From: Faucicola osloensis_B
GTDB lineage: Bacteria > Pseudomonadota > Gammaproteobacteria > Pseudomonadales > Moraxellaceae
Reading direction: 5' to 3'
Assembly (NCBI GenBank): GCA_964211495.1
Contig: CAXORL010000002.1
Coordinates: 186,001 to 250,000, forward strand
DNA: 64,000 nucleotides
In this document: positions 1 to 7,649 of the stretch, piece by piece
Layout of the letters: the number at the start of each line of letters is the position of its first letter
Position numbering within the stretch: position 1 is the stretch's first letter
The notes under the pieces: model-generated
Database searches by the model: none
Told to the model about the DNA's origin: nothing
Seen by the model: only the letters and a program-made list of their open reading frames with translations
Made by a program: the position numbers and the translations under genes

Positions 1-1079
1 ACATCCACAATTTTTTTCTCATTATTATTAATATCAACGGATAACTGCTGGATCGAATAACCGGTGTGTAACGAAAGCAGTAAATAAGCCACAGCGCGCT
101 TTTTATCTCTCTCGATGTCTGCTTGATGAAAATACTGCCACAGCTTACGACAAACATTTTGTATCACGAAAGGCGGTAAATGACGGATGTTGATCAGACT
201 AAATAGCTCATTGCGGTTAGCATGGGAAACTTTTGCCTTGGTTCGAAGCTGAATTTGTTTTGGGGAAAATTTTTCGGTTGCTTTTAGGCTACGTTGTTCA
301 AGAACGACGTAAGTAGGCAAATTATTATCAAGACGCTCGCGCAACGCATCAATATCATTCTGCGTTGATTCAATCTCTCTTACCTCTACCAATTTATCGG
401 TATCATCATCGATATCATTGACAGCCAACGTTTGGGTATAGCTCTCGTCAATCTTAGGTTTTGCTTGGCTCTTTCTACTTTGGTTTTTTCGAGTAATGGG
501 TTGTCGGTGATGATAGGCAAATTCAAGCGTGCGATAAATTGACTGTAGTTTTGATAAACTTGGGTGATTAGCGTTTTCAAAAATTTGTAGTTGTTGATGA
601 ACGTTTAAATAGGTTTGCTCCAGTGTATCTGCCTGCCAATTTTGATAGCAGTTTTGCCATAGGGATTGATAACTAGACTTGGGTGTAAGCCACTTTCTCG
701 CTTCAACGCTGGTTTCGCTAATACGCCGAGTCAGCTTATTTTGGGCAAAATATAACAACAAATGGCAAAGTTTAGCTATCCAACGCCATTCACCAGAAGG
801 CGCACGCGTATCTAACGGTGATAACACGAAAGTACTGCTAATAAACGTTTTGACCTCGTAACCTGTCTTGGTGGTCTTGCCTTTGTAGCTGTCAAAAATC
901 TCTTTAAGCGTATCATTATTAAGCAGTGTGATAGGTCTTTTTGGAATAGAAAAACCAATAAACTCTGAATCTTGAAGATTTAAAATCGTATAAAAAAAGT
1001 CTCGCAAATCCTGGGTATATGGGTCTTGCTGTTTAGGGATGAGCAAGGCAATGTAATTATCCAAATCATCAAGCTTCAT
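1..1079 (-). CDS. Divergent tyrosine-recombinase-like protein, partial (C-terminus outside window)
   Basis: An open frame runs leftwards from an ATG at 1079-1077 to the window edge (about 359 codons) without a stop; it is missing its C-terminus only because the window ends. The last visible part (HTGYSIQQL preceded by AVAYLLLSL) resembles the box I region of tyrosine recombinases, which normally reads TGLRxxEL, but the catalytic Arg position is Ser here. The middle (about residues 190-230) is Lys/Asp/Gln-rich and probably a linker. Its ATG overlaps the TGA of the upstream gene by 4 bp, so the two are translationally coupled. An inactive or unusual recombinase of a mobile element is an inference; the catalytic C-terminal motifs cannot be seen. 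Confidence 0.5.
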   Translation of the reverse strand, partial: MKLDDLDNYIALLIPKQQDPYTQDLRDFFYTILNLQDSEFIGFSIPKRPITLLNNDTLKEIFDSYKGKTTKTGYEVKTFISSTFVLSPLDTRAPSGEWRWIAKLCHLLLYFAQNKLTRRISETSVEARKWLTPKSSYQSLWQNCYQNWQADTLEQTYLNVHQQLQIFENANHPSLSKLQSIYRTLEFAYHHRQPITRKNQSRKSQAKPKIDESYTQTLAVNDIDDDTDKLVEVREIESTQNDIDALRERLDNNLPTYVVLEQRSLKATEKFSPKQIQLRTKAKVSHANRNELFSLINIRHLPPFVIQNVCRKLWQYFHQADIERDKKRAVAYLLLSLHTGYSIQQLSVDINNNEKKIVD

Positions 1080-1651
1080 TTTGCACTTCCTTCCGCTATC
1101 AAGTCCGCAAATAAAGGCAAGGTATGCGGTTTTTTGCTTTGTTGCAATTTAGCTTGATAGTCATAATGATACCTATCCAAGCCTAGTTCTTTTAACACCT
1201 TTGCAATCGTTAACTCATCCCCAAAAATCTCTTTAGCTATCTCATTCGGCATCGAACTTTTAATTGCTTGGTAGATTGTGGGATTAATGGGTTTTAACGC
1301 TAAAAAAGCATTCAGTAAATATGCCCACGCTCTTCTTCTAATATCTATATCGGTCAACACCAGTTGCCGAATCACAATCGTTTGTTGGTTCTGTATCAAC
1401 CCCACCGATGCAAAGTCATCAAAAAAATAAAAGATTTCTTGATCTTTATTTTTAAGGTCTTTAACTACATCGAATATTACGGTTTTAGGCGTGATTATTT
1501 TACGGTTTTGCCGAGGTTTGATAATTTCAAATAGTTCACAATAAATTTGATACGGTTTAGATGCTAGCTCATGAACAACAAAGTTGTGAGCCGTGACAGA
1601 GAGGTTTTTGGTGGTGCTTTTAGGCTTTTTCTGGGTAGTGTTTCTTGTCAT
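1076..1651 (-). CDS. Hypothetical protein of recombinase-associated module
   Basis: 191 residues, family not recognised. The N-terminus is Lys/Thr-rich and probably disordered (residues 1-20); the rest looks globular and alpha-helical, with no signal peptide, membrane segment or catalytic motif visible. The stop overlaps the start of the recombinase-like gene (ATGA arrangement) and the start lies 18 bp after the small winged-helix gene, so the three genes form one transcription unit. Position suggests an accessory recombination or DNA-binding factor; this is inference from context only. Confidence 0.6.
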   Translation of the reverse strand: MTRNTTQKKPKSTTKNLSVTAHNFVVHELASKPYQIYCELFEIIKPRQNRKIITPKTVIFDVVKDLKNKDQEIFYFFDDFASVGLIQNQQTIVIRQLVLTDIDIRRRAWAYLLNAFLALKPINPTIYQAIKSSMPNEIAKEIFGDELTIAKVLKELGLDRYHYDYQAKLQQSKKPHTLPLFADLIAEGSAK

Positions 1652-1669
1652 TGGTGCATGTTACCTAGA

Positions 1670-1891
1670 TTATTTCATTTTAGCTTCACCTAATGCTGTA
1701 AGGCGATATTGTAGGTTACGGTTATTAGGTATGGTCATTTCAACAAGTCCTACTGCTAAAGCGGGGTAAAGATAAACTTTTCTAAAGTTTCGACTGTCTT
1801 TTAATCCCAACAATACCATCCATTCTTGTCGTGTTATTACCTGACTTTCACTTTGCAAAAATAGGGTAGGGCAAATATAGGTCGGTGTCAT
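1670..1891 (-). CDS. Small winged-helix protein resembling a Fic-type C-terminal domain
   Basis: 73 residues. The segment FRKVYLYPALAVGLVEMTIP followed by a variable loop and YRLT resembles the winged-helix domain found at the C-terminus of many Fic and AlbA/RecG-like proteins (typically FRxxYLxPLLExGLIEMTIP...YRLT). Here the domain stands alone without a Fic or AlbA core, so it is either a free DNA-binding protein or a fragment. It is the first gene of the minus-strand module and could be its regulator or directionality factor. No clear Shine-Dalgarno was seen before the ATG at 1891. Confidence 0.5.
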   Translation of the reverse strand: MTPTYICPTLFLQSESQVITRQEWMVLLGLKDSRNFRKVYLYPALAVGLVEMTIPNNRNLQYRLTALGEAKMK

Positions 1892-1936
1892 TTTTGATTT
1901 TGTACAGTAAAATTAACGTGACTAAAAACTATATAA

Positions 1937-2045
1937 TACACCTAAATATACACTAAAATTTTGAAATAATAAAGACAATAAAAAAGCTGAATCCCTTTTG
2001 GATAAAGGAATTCAGCTTAATGTAAATTTAGGTATTTTAGGTGTA
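1937..2045. repeat. 10-bp inverted repeat flanking a terminator
   Basis: TACACCTAAA at 1937-1946 is the exact reverse complement of TTTAGGTGTA at 2036-2045. The pair encloses the terminator hairpin and sits between the recombinase-like module and the Ter cluster. It could mark an element end or be an operator pair; only the inverted symmetry is directly seen. Confidence 0.4.
1984..2018 (-). terminator. Rho-independent terminator after the protease gene
   Basis: A near-perfect 14-bp stem (AAGCTGAATCCCTT with AAGGAATTCAGCTT, one mismatch). Read on the minus strand the stem is followed by a T-rich run, as expected for terminating the minus-strand protease gene ending at 2090. Confidence 0.7.
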
Positions 2046-2089
2046 CGTCATTGCCAAGGTCGGGTTTTTTTAACCCACAGCCAAATCTT

Positions 2090-3280
2090 TTATACCCCAC
2101 AGCCAACTAACCACAAAGCAGATTTACTTTGTTTGGTAATTTGAGGCGTGGATAGGGGTGTTTGGCTAATATTATGTGTAAGCTCGCTCACATTAAGACC
2201 GCAACTGGTCAAAAGCGCAGATAGTAATTGATATTTGACGGCATAATTCATGTTTTGGGTATTGGCAATGGTATGGGTAACCATGCCGACCACTTCGCCT
2301 GTGGGAAGCAGGAGCGGACTGCCACTTGAGCCAGGCTGAATTGGCGCAGTAAACTGCATAAAACGAATATCGTTGCCAATGCCTTGTAGCCCTGCAATAT
2401 TGCCTTGGGTGACTTGTAATTGACTACCAAGACCTGTTAGCGGAAAACCAAGCGTGGTAATCTGCTCACCCAGCAAGTCATAGCCACGTTCTCGCACGGG
2501 CAGATAAATTGGTAAAGGCTGATTGACTTTAAGTAACGCTGTATCACTACCTTCATCTGCCAGAACCACTTGGCATTCCATATCGGGATAGCCTTGTTGA
2601 CGCAGTGCGATTTGCGTTGCCCCGTCCACCACATGCTCACAAGTGAGTAAATGATAGGGATCAATTGCAAAAGCCGTCCCAGTCCAAGTTTCACCTGGCT
2701 GAGGGCGAGGACGTCTGTTGTCTGGTATGGACTGCAAAACGTTGCCTGTCGTCATGTTATTAGGGTAACGGGCGTCAAGGCTGATTTGTAAACGCTCGGC
2801 AAAATTGGCTAGACTTTGACTAGATGTTTCCGCGAGTGCTCGGCATTTATATTGCCCATTACGCTGGTAGATCTCCAGTACAATGCTGGCTTTGATATGA
2901 CGCTCTGGCGTATGAAACGCATAGTCAATATCACTAGCGACTTTGATACCCAGATCATTGACTTCCACGGCTGGGGCAATCACACTAGCGTCTTGGTAAG
3001 CATACACGATCAGTTGCAGATACTGGGTTTGATTTTGGGAAAACACATGGGCTAAGTCTAATGTCCAAACATGGCTTTTCTCACTCTCGACTGTCACCGC
3101 TGCCCAATCTTTACTTTCATGCAGATAAGCAGGGCTGGTAGTTGCTCGGCGACTCGCATCCATCGCTATCCAAACGCACCCCATCTCAACCCCAAAACGA
3201 CTGGCATTTTGGCTGGTTACTACCACTTGGCAAGGCGTGTGGGGGATAGGCGTATTTGCCCCAAGTACCAAAGTTGGCAT
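2090..3280 (-). CDS. TerD-like domain fused to trypsin-like serine protease
   Basis: 396 residues. Residues about 1-170 resemble a TerD-type beta-sandwich, but the acidic GDGDDE motif of the neighbouring TerD proteins is absent. Residues about 195-370 form a trypsin-like protease: TCEHVVDGA carries the catalytic His, SDTALLKV the Asp, and QPGSSGSPLL the nucleophilic Ser. No signal peptide is visible, so the protein is probably cytoplasmic, perhaps at the inner face of the membrane. It is the last gene of a minus-strand Ter cluster and ends at a terminator. Known biology: TerD-family proteins act in tellurite, phage and stress resistance. The proposal that stress sensed through TerD partners activates proteolysis is inference. 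Confidence 0.8.
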   Translation of the reverse strand: MPTLVLGANTPIPHTPCQVVVTSQNASRFGVEMGCVWIAMDASRRATTSPAYLHESKDWAAVTVESEKSHVWTLDLAHVFSQNQTQYLQLIVYAYQDASVIAPAVEVNDLGIKVASDIDYAFHTPERHIKASIVLEIYQRNGQYKCRALAETSSQSLANFAERLQISLDARYPNNMTTGNVLQSIPDNRRPRPQPGETWTGTAFAIDPYHLLTCEHVVDGATQIALRQQGYPDMECQVVLADEGSDTALLKVNQPLPIYLPVRERGYDLLGEQITTLGFPLTGLGSQLQVTQGNIAGLQGIGNDIRFMQFTAPIQPGSSGSPLLLPTGEVVGMVTHTIANTQNMNYAVKYQLLSALLTSCGLNVSELTHNISQTPLSTPQITKQSKSALWLVGCGV

Positions 3281-3319
3281 CGTGTTTCCTTATTATTTTT
3301 TTTATTATCCGAATAAAAA

Positions 3320-3347
3320 AATACCCCATTGACAGCAAATAGGGTAT
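3320..3347 (-). terminator. Terminator after TerD gene
   Basis: AATACCCCATT pairs imperfectly with AAATAGGGTATT across a short loop; on the minus strand a T-run follows. It lies directly downstream of the TerD gene that ends at 3367 and separates it from the protease gene. Confidence 0.6.
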
Positions 3348-3366
3348 TGTTATCTACAATTTAAAT

Positions 3367-3969
3367 TTAGGCATGTGGTGTAATGGCCGGCATCAAATCA
3401 TGAAAGGTACGACCACTGGCAATTTCACCAATGGCATGCATTTTCCATTCACCATTGTGGCGATAAATCTTTGCCAAAATCAGCGCGGTATGACTGCCTT
3501 GGGCTGATAAGTTATAGCGAGCCACTTCGCTATTATTGCCGGCATTAACGATACGACAAAACGCATTGGCAACTTTCTCAAACGTTTGACCCGTAAAGCT
3601 ATTGACGGTAAATACCAGTGACTGTACATGAGCAGGGATACGAGATAAATCGACATTGATGACCTCATCATCGCCATCCCCTGCGCCTGTGCGGTTATCG
3701 CCTGTATGAACGATACTACCGTCCTTCGACTGCAGTTGACCAAACCAAATTGCATCGATGGGCTGTTTGCTCGCGTCAAACATAATGCAAGATGCATCCA
3801 AATCGATACTATCATTACTACTACCGCCACCGAATAGACTGCCCAAAAAGCCACCGGATTTTGGGGTGGATGCAACATCCCACCCTAGACCCATTTTGAT
3901 ACGAGTCAGTGCCGTGCCTGCTTCTTTATCAAGTGAGATTTTTTGCCCTTTTTGTAGACTAACCGCCAT
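3367..3969 (-). CDS. TerD family protein
   Basis: 200 residues, usual TerD size. The hallmark acidic metal-binding stretch GDNRTGAGDGDDEV (about residues 90-105) is intact, matching the calcium-binding sites of TerD proteins. A Gly/Ser-rich insert (GGFLGSLFGGGSSNDS, about residues 39-54) precedes the first conserved IDLDAS strand. AAGGA lies just upstream of the ATG. It is paralogous to the gene at 4037-4615. TerD proteins are soluble factors of the tellurite/stress resistance system and are thought to work with TerC-type membrane proteins, none of which lies in this window. Confidence 0.9.
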   Translation of the reverse strand: MAVSLQKGQKISLDKEAGTALTRIKMGLGWDVASTPKSGGFLGSLFGGGSSNDSIDLDASCIMFDASKQPIDAIWFGQLQSKDGSIVHTGDNRTGAGDGDDEVINVDLSRIPAHVQSLVFTVNSFTGQTFEKVANAFCRIVNAGNNSEVARYNLSAQGSHTALILAKIYRHNGEWKMHAIGEIASGRTFHDLMPAITPHA

Positions 3970-4036
3970 CTTTATATCCTTTATTTAATGAGTTTTTATC
4001 ATTATTTTAATGGTAAATTGCAGCTTAAAATCCGAT

Positions 4037-4615
4037 TTAGCCGATATTTACGCCATATTGTTGGCACATAGCTGCTAAGCCGCCTGCATAGCCTTGACCC
4101 ACCGCACGAAATTTCCATTCGCCATTGTGTTTATAGACTTCACCAAATACCATCGCAGTTTCGATGGAATAGTCTTCTGCTAAGTCAAACCGTACTACCT
4201 CTGCCCCTGTTTCTTCATTGACCACACGAATGAAGGCATTGGATACTTGACCAAAGTTTTGATTACGAGCTTGGGCATCGTGGATGGTCACAGTAACAGC
4301 AATTTTTTCAATATCGGCTGGTACTTGTGACAGGTTGACTTTAATCACTTCGTCATCACCGTCACCTGCCCCTGAGCGGTTGTCCCCGGTATGTTCGACT
4401 GCACCGTTGTCAGATTTTAGTTGGTTATAAAAAATAAAGTCATGGTCACCGCGTACTTTGCCGATATTATTAAGCAAAAATACGCTGGCATCTAAGTCAA
4501 ATTCTGCCCCTGATGTGGCACGCTCATCCCAACCTAGACCAATTAATAACCGTGTTAAGGTAGGATCTGTTTTTGACAGGGATAAGTTACCGCCTTTATT
4601 AAGTGAAATGGCCAT
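4037..4615 (-). CDS. TerD family protein (TerD/TerE-like)
   Basis: 192 residues, the closest in this cluster to canonical TerD/TerE: N-terminal SLNKGGNLSL, WDERATSGAEFDLDAS, then the acidic GDNRSGAGDGDDEV motif, ending in YAGGLAAMCQQYGVNIG. All positions expected to bind calcium appear retained. Together with the 200-residue paralogue it is the intact calcium-binding half of the cluster. A strong ribosome site (GGAG) precedes the start. The exact symbol (terD or terE) cannot be decided from sequence alone. Confidence 0.92.
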   Translation of the reverse strand: MAISLNKGGNLSLSKTDPTLTRLLIGLGWDERATSGAEFDLDASVFLLNNIGKVRGDHDFIFYNQLKSDNGAVEHTGDNRSGAGDGDDEVIKVNLSQVPADIEKIAVTVTIHDAQARNQNFGQVSNAFIRVVNEETGAEVVRFDLAEDYSIETAMVFGEVYKHNGEWKFRAVGQGYAGGLAAMCQQYGVNIG

Positions 4616-4781
4616 TTGGCTCTCCTATACTATAGTATGTATTATCCAAATTTATTTGATAATGGTTTTCTCTATCAAATTAAACAATTATCTGTATAAA
4701 GTCAAAGTTCTATTCGTTATTTTAATGCCTTAATCACCATATTTTTTTAGAAACTTAAAAATGAATTAAGTAAGAACCTGT

Positions 4782-4895
4782 TTACAATGTTTTCAATAAT
4801 AAAGCGATGAAAGCGAGACTGGTAAATTGAAGGCTTGTATTTATAAGCGACTGGACTAATCACCGTGTGGCGAAAGCAATTGTAACTATAGGCAT
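4782..4895 (-). pseudogene. Decayed transposase C-terminus (IS5-like remnant)
   Basis: On the minus strand one frame reads AFATR, a stop, then LVQSLINTSLQFTSLAFIALLLKTL and stop. This resembles the end of IS5-type DDE transposases (RIATRYDKL followed by a hydrophobic helix). The terminal stop lies within GTAAACAGGTTCTTAC (4770-4785 complement), placed like a terminal inverted repeat. Only the last 40 or so codons remain, with an internal stop. The IS family assignment is tentative. Confidence 0.4.
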
Positions 4896-4904
4896 GTTCT
4901 TCAA

Positions 4905-5091
4905 GTCAACTATCCCACAGCATCGTTGCTAAATTGGCAAAAAAGGTCAAGGGTAATGGCTGACTACCATCACCGATTGAAAATAAGTAGGCGTGTTTTA
5001 AGCGTCTTTTACGAGTGATAAATTGCTCAAAATTTTCAAATTCTGAAAATGGCTCGAAAATGGCAAGTTTAGTGATTAGATTTCTATTGCA
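4905..5091 (-). pseudogene. Unidentified gene fragment in the Ter cluster
   Basis: Between the transposase debris and the VWA gene an open minus-strand frame reads NLITKLAIFEPF, then SEFENFEQFITRKRRLKHAY, and ends LATMLWDS-stop. Its amino-acid mix is protein-like, it has no start codon, and it overlaps the last codons of the VWA gene in another frame. I do not recognise the family. It is probably the remains of a gene that sat next to terF-like before an IS insertion and deletion. Confidence 0.35.
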
Positions 5092-6382
5092 TAATTCTCT
5101 TTAATTTAGCCTCATTTAACCAACTGGGGAACTCTTCTAATAAAAGCTCATACAAGCGCTCATCGCTGATACCCGTGATACGCTCTAACTCGAAGAAATT
5201 GCAATTATCAATAATACGGCCCGCCATATCATCGAGTTTTTCAAGCACCCCATAATTGTGACCGCCAATTCCAACAAACTGCCAAAAAATGGGTAGCGTT
5301 GCTGCCTGCGTTAGAACCTTTTGCATTTGCCGGCCACTGCCCACACCACCATCGGAGATAAACAACACATACACAGGGATACCATCGTCAAACTGCTGAT
5401 AGTAGTTAATCACTGCTTCAATCGCCGGTATCTCTTGATTGATCCTTGCGCCCACCTGCCAGTTGCGCCAACCTCGCTTGGTTGTTTGAATAAATTGATT
5501 TACATTGGTTAAAGTGACATCATCAAGCTGCGTGGTGTATTGAGCAAATGCCCAACATTCAAAACTACCGTCATTGTCAAAGTTAATTGCCAATGGCATA
5601 AGACGATCAACCACTTTTTGCACATCGCCATTATGATATTGATGGTTCATTGAGCCTGAGGCATCTAGCACTAAAGCGACACGTGCTTGTACATCAAGTA
5701 GGTTTTTCTTTTCCAGTTGTACCAGTGACTTTTTGGTTAAATCAATAATGCTGGCGTTACCTGTTTTCTCTGCTTTTTCTAAGGAAATCTTCTTTTTTAA
5801 ATCAATTTTGGATAGTTGTGGGTTAGTGGGCGAAGTTGGTGCGGCTTGGGTAGGCGCTTCTTCAGCCACTTCACCACCGAAATGCTTGATTAAGGCTGCC
5901 AACCCACCATTAAAACCTTGTCCCACTGCATTCATGCGCCAAATATTATCTTTTTTATACAGCTCAAGTGCCATTAACGCCTTTTCTTGCTGAAACATAC
6001 TGCCGTCAATTGGAAAGCTTGCGACCGTCTGCTGCTGAGATTGCAAGTTGATTGCCATTGATGGTAACTGCGCCATGGTTTGATCACCATCAATGGTTAA
6101 GGTTAATACCAAGCGTTCAATTTGCGGGGTTAAAGTGGCCAAATTGACATCGAAGCTGACTATTTGACTATCATTTTGGGTGAGCTTTAGGCTACCGCAC
6201 GGGCTTTGAGGCTGGTTATAAAATATCATGTAGGCTTCGTCGCTAAGCTTACCCTGACTGTCCAAACCAAACAGTGCGATGTCTAATGTTAAATTGCTTG
6301 GTAGAGTAGTCGCTAAGCTAAAACTCAGCGAATTGTTTAATACATCTGACAGTTTAAGTTTTTGTCCACGAATAAGCTGCAT
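5084..6382 (-). CDS. TerD-like plus von Willebrand A domain protein (TerF-like)
   Basis: 432 residues, similar in size and order to TerF. Residues about 1-175 form a TerD-like domain whose acidic calcium motif has decayed (no GDGDDE). A charged linker follows (180-225), then a VWA domain (about 230-425) with an intact MIDAS start, LDASGSM, and the later VLFISDGG strand. VWA proteins of this type act as metal-dependent interaction modules in the Ter system. AAGGA is well spaced before the ATG at 6382. It is the first gene of the Ter cluster; the 468-bp debris region separates it from the next TerD gene, so they may not share a transcript. Confidence 0.87.
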   Translation of the reverse strand: MQLIRGQKLKLSDVLNNSLSFSLATTLPSNLTLDIALFGLDSQGKLSDEAYMIFYNQPQSPCGSLKLTQNDSQIVSFDVNLATLTPQIERLVLTLTIDGDQTMAQLPSMAINLQSQQQTVASFPIDGSMFQQEKALMALELYKKDNIWRMNAVGQGFNGGLAALIKHFGGEVAEEAPTQAAPTSPTNPQLSKIDLKKKISLEKAEKTGNASIIDLTKKSLVQLEKKNLLDVQARVALVLDASGSMNHQYHNGDVQKVVDRLMPLAINFDNDGSFECWAFAQYTTQLDDVTLTNVNQFIQTTKRGWRNWQVGARINQEIPAIEAVINYYQQFDDGIPVYVLFISDGGVGSGRQMQKVLTQAATLPIFWQFVGIGGHNYGVLEKLDDMAGRIIDNCNFFELERITGISDERLYELLLEEFPSWLNEAKLKRIMQ

Positions 6383-6468
6383 CTGTAAATCCTTATTTAT
6401 TATTGTTGGTCATTGTTATTTTATTAGCGCAACCAATTAACATGCGAGCATCTTTATAGGGCTAAATA

Positions 6469-7611
6469 CTAACGGTTTAATTGTTGACCCAATTGCATCG
6501 CCATCGCGATATTATAGGCAGTTTTTTCAACATTCTGTTTTGCTAAAGCAAGTGCCTCATCAAGCGAGCCTAAAGTTTGAATACTGGGAATCGCTATTGT
6601 AAAACCATCGTCTTTCCAATGGCTGTGTGGGTCATCGACCACGCCACAAATGGCGATAACGGGCACATTAACTGCTTTGGCAAGTGACAGCACGCCTGAT
6701 GCCACTTTGCCCATGGACGTTTGAAAATCCATCTTCCCTTCACCGGTAATGACCAAATCTGCTTGCTGAATCATTTGCTCAAGATTACTAAATTCACTTA
6801 CTAGCTGAAACCCGCCAGTCAGTGTGGCCGATAAAAACGTCATTAACGCAAAACCCAAACCGCCTGCGGCACCTGCGCCTGCTTCATGACGATTATCGGG
6901 GAAATTTTGACGGCTGGCAATATTGGCAAAATGGCTGAGGGCATTATCTAAAATAACGATATCGTCTAGCGTCGCCCCTTTTTGCGGGGCATACACATGG
7001 CTAGCACCGAGTTGGCCACATAATGGATTGGTCACATCACAGGCGACAGTAATACTAATATCAGCGATTTTATCGTTAACTGCACGGTTATCAATGAACG
7101 CCAATGCCGCTAAAGCTTTACCGCCTTGCGCAAGCTCATGATGCTGTGCATCCAAAAAACGATAGCCCAAGGCCTTTAGCATACCTGTACCTGCATCATT
7201 GGTGGCACTGCCACCGATACCCAGAATAATATGTTTTGCGCCTTTATCAATCGCATCAACTAGCATTTCACCCACGCCATAAGTGGTCGTGATACCTGGG
7301 TCTCGCTCTGATTGTGTCAGCAGGTGCAAGCCAGCACAGCTTGCCATCTCGATAATGGCGGTTTGATTGGGCAGTAGCACATAGCTTGCCTCAATCGGGC
7401 GCATTAAAGGGTCATGTGCAATAATACGTTGCCATTTGCCAGACAGCGTTTCTTTAAGCGCGGCAGCCGTGCCTTCACCACCATCTGCCATCGGCATTTT
7501 AATTATGTTAGCCTCTTTAAAAACAGTGGTAAATCCTGTCTCAATGGCATCACACACTTCACTGGCAGTGAGACCTTCTTTAAATGAATCTGGGGCAATA
7601 ACAATTTTCAC
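6469..7611 (-). CDS. glxK: Glycerate kinase
   Basis: 380 residues, full length for the GlxK/GarK family that phosphorylates D-glycerate to 2-phosphoglycerate (or 3-phosphoglycerate). Family marks: IAPDSFKEGLTA at the N-terminus, PMADGGEGT, a Gly-rich GIGGSATNDAGTGML (about 130-145) and ITGEGKMDFQTSMGK near residue 290. It follows the GntP-type permease on the same strand with 38 bp between them, so uptake and phosphorylation of glycerate are probably co-transcribed. Confidence 0.92.
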   Translation of the reverse strand: MKIVIAPDSFKEGLTASEVCDAIETGFTTVFKEANIIKMPMADGGEGTAAALKETLSGKWQRIIAHDPLMRPIEASYVLLPNQTAIIEMASCAGLHLLTQSERDPGITTTYGVGEMLVDAIDKGAKHIILGIGGSATNDAGTGMLKALGYRFLDAQHHELAQGGKALAALAFIDNRAVNDKIADISITVACDVTNPLCGQLGASHVYAPQKGATLDDIVILDNALSHFANIASRQNFPDNRHEAGAGAAGGLGFALMTFLSATLTGGFQLVSEFSNLEQMIQQADLVITGEGKMDFQTSMGKVASGVLSLAKAVNVPVIAICGVVDDPHSHWKDDGFTIAIPSIQTLGSLDEALALAKQNVEKTAYNIAMAMQLGQQLNR

Positions 7612-7649
7612 GATGCTTTTCCTAAAGTTATTTTATGACAGGGTATGAC

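Noticed and set aside
679..861. A 60-residue plus-strand frame in the recombinase-like gene.
   Set aside because: It is opposite a much longer continuous minus-strand frame with coupled upstream genes.
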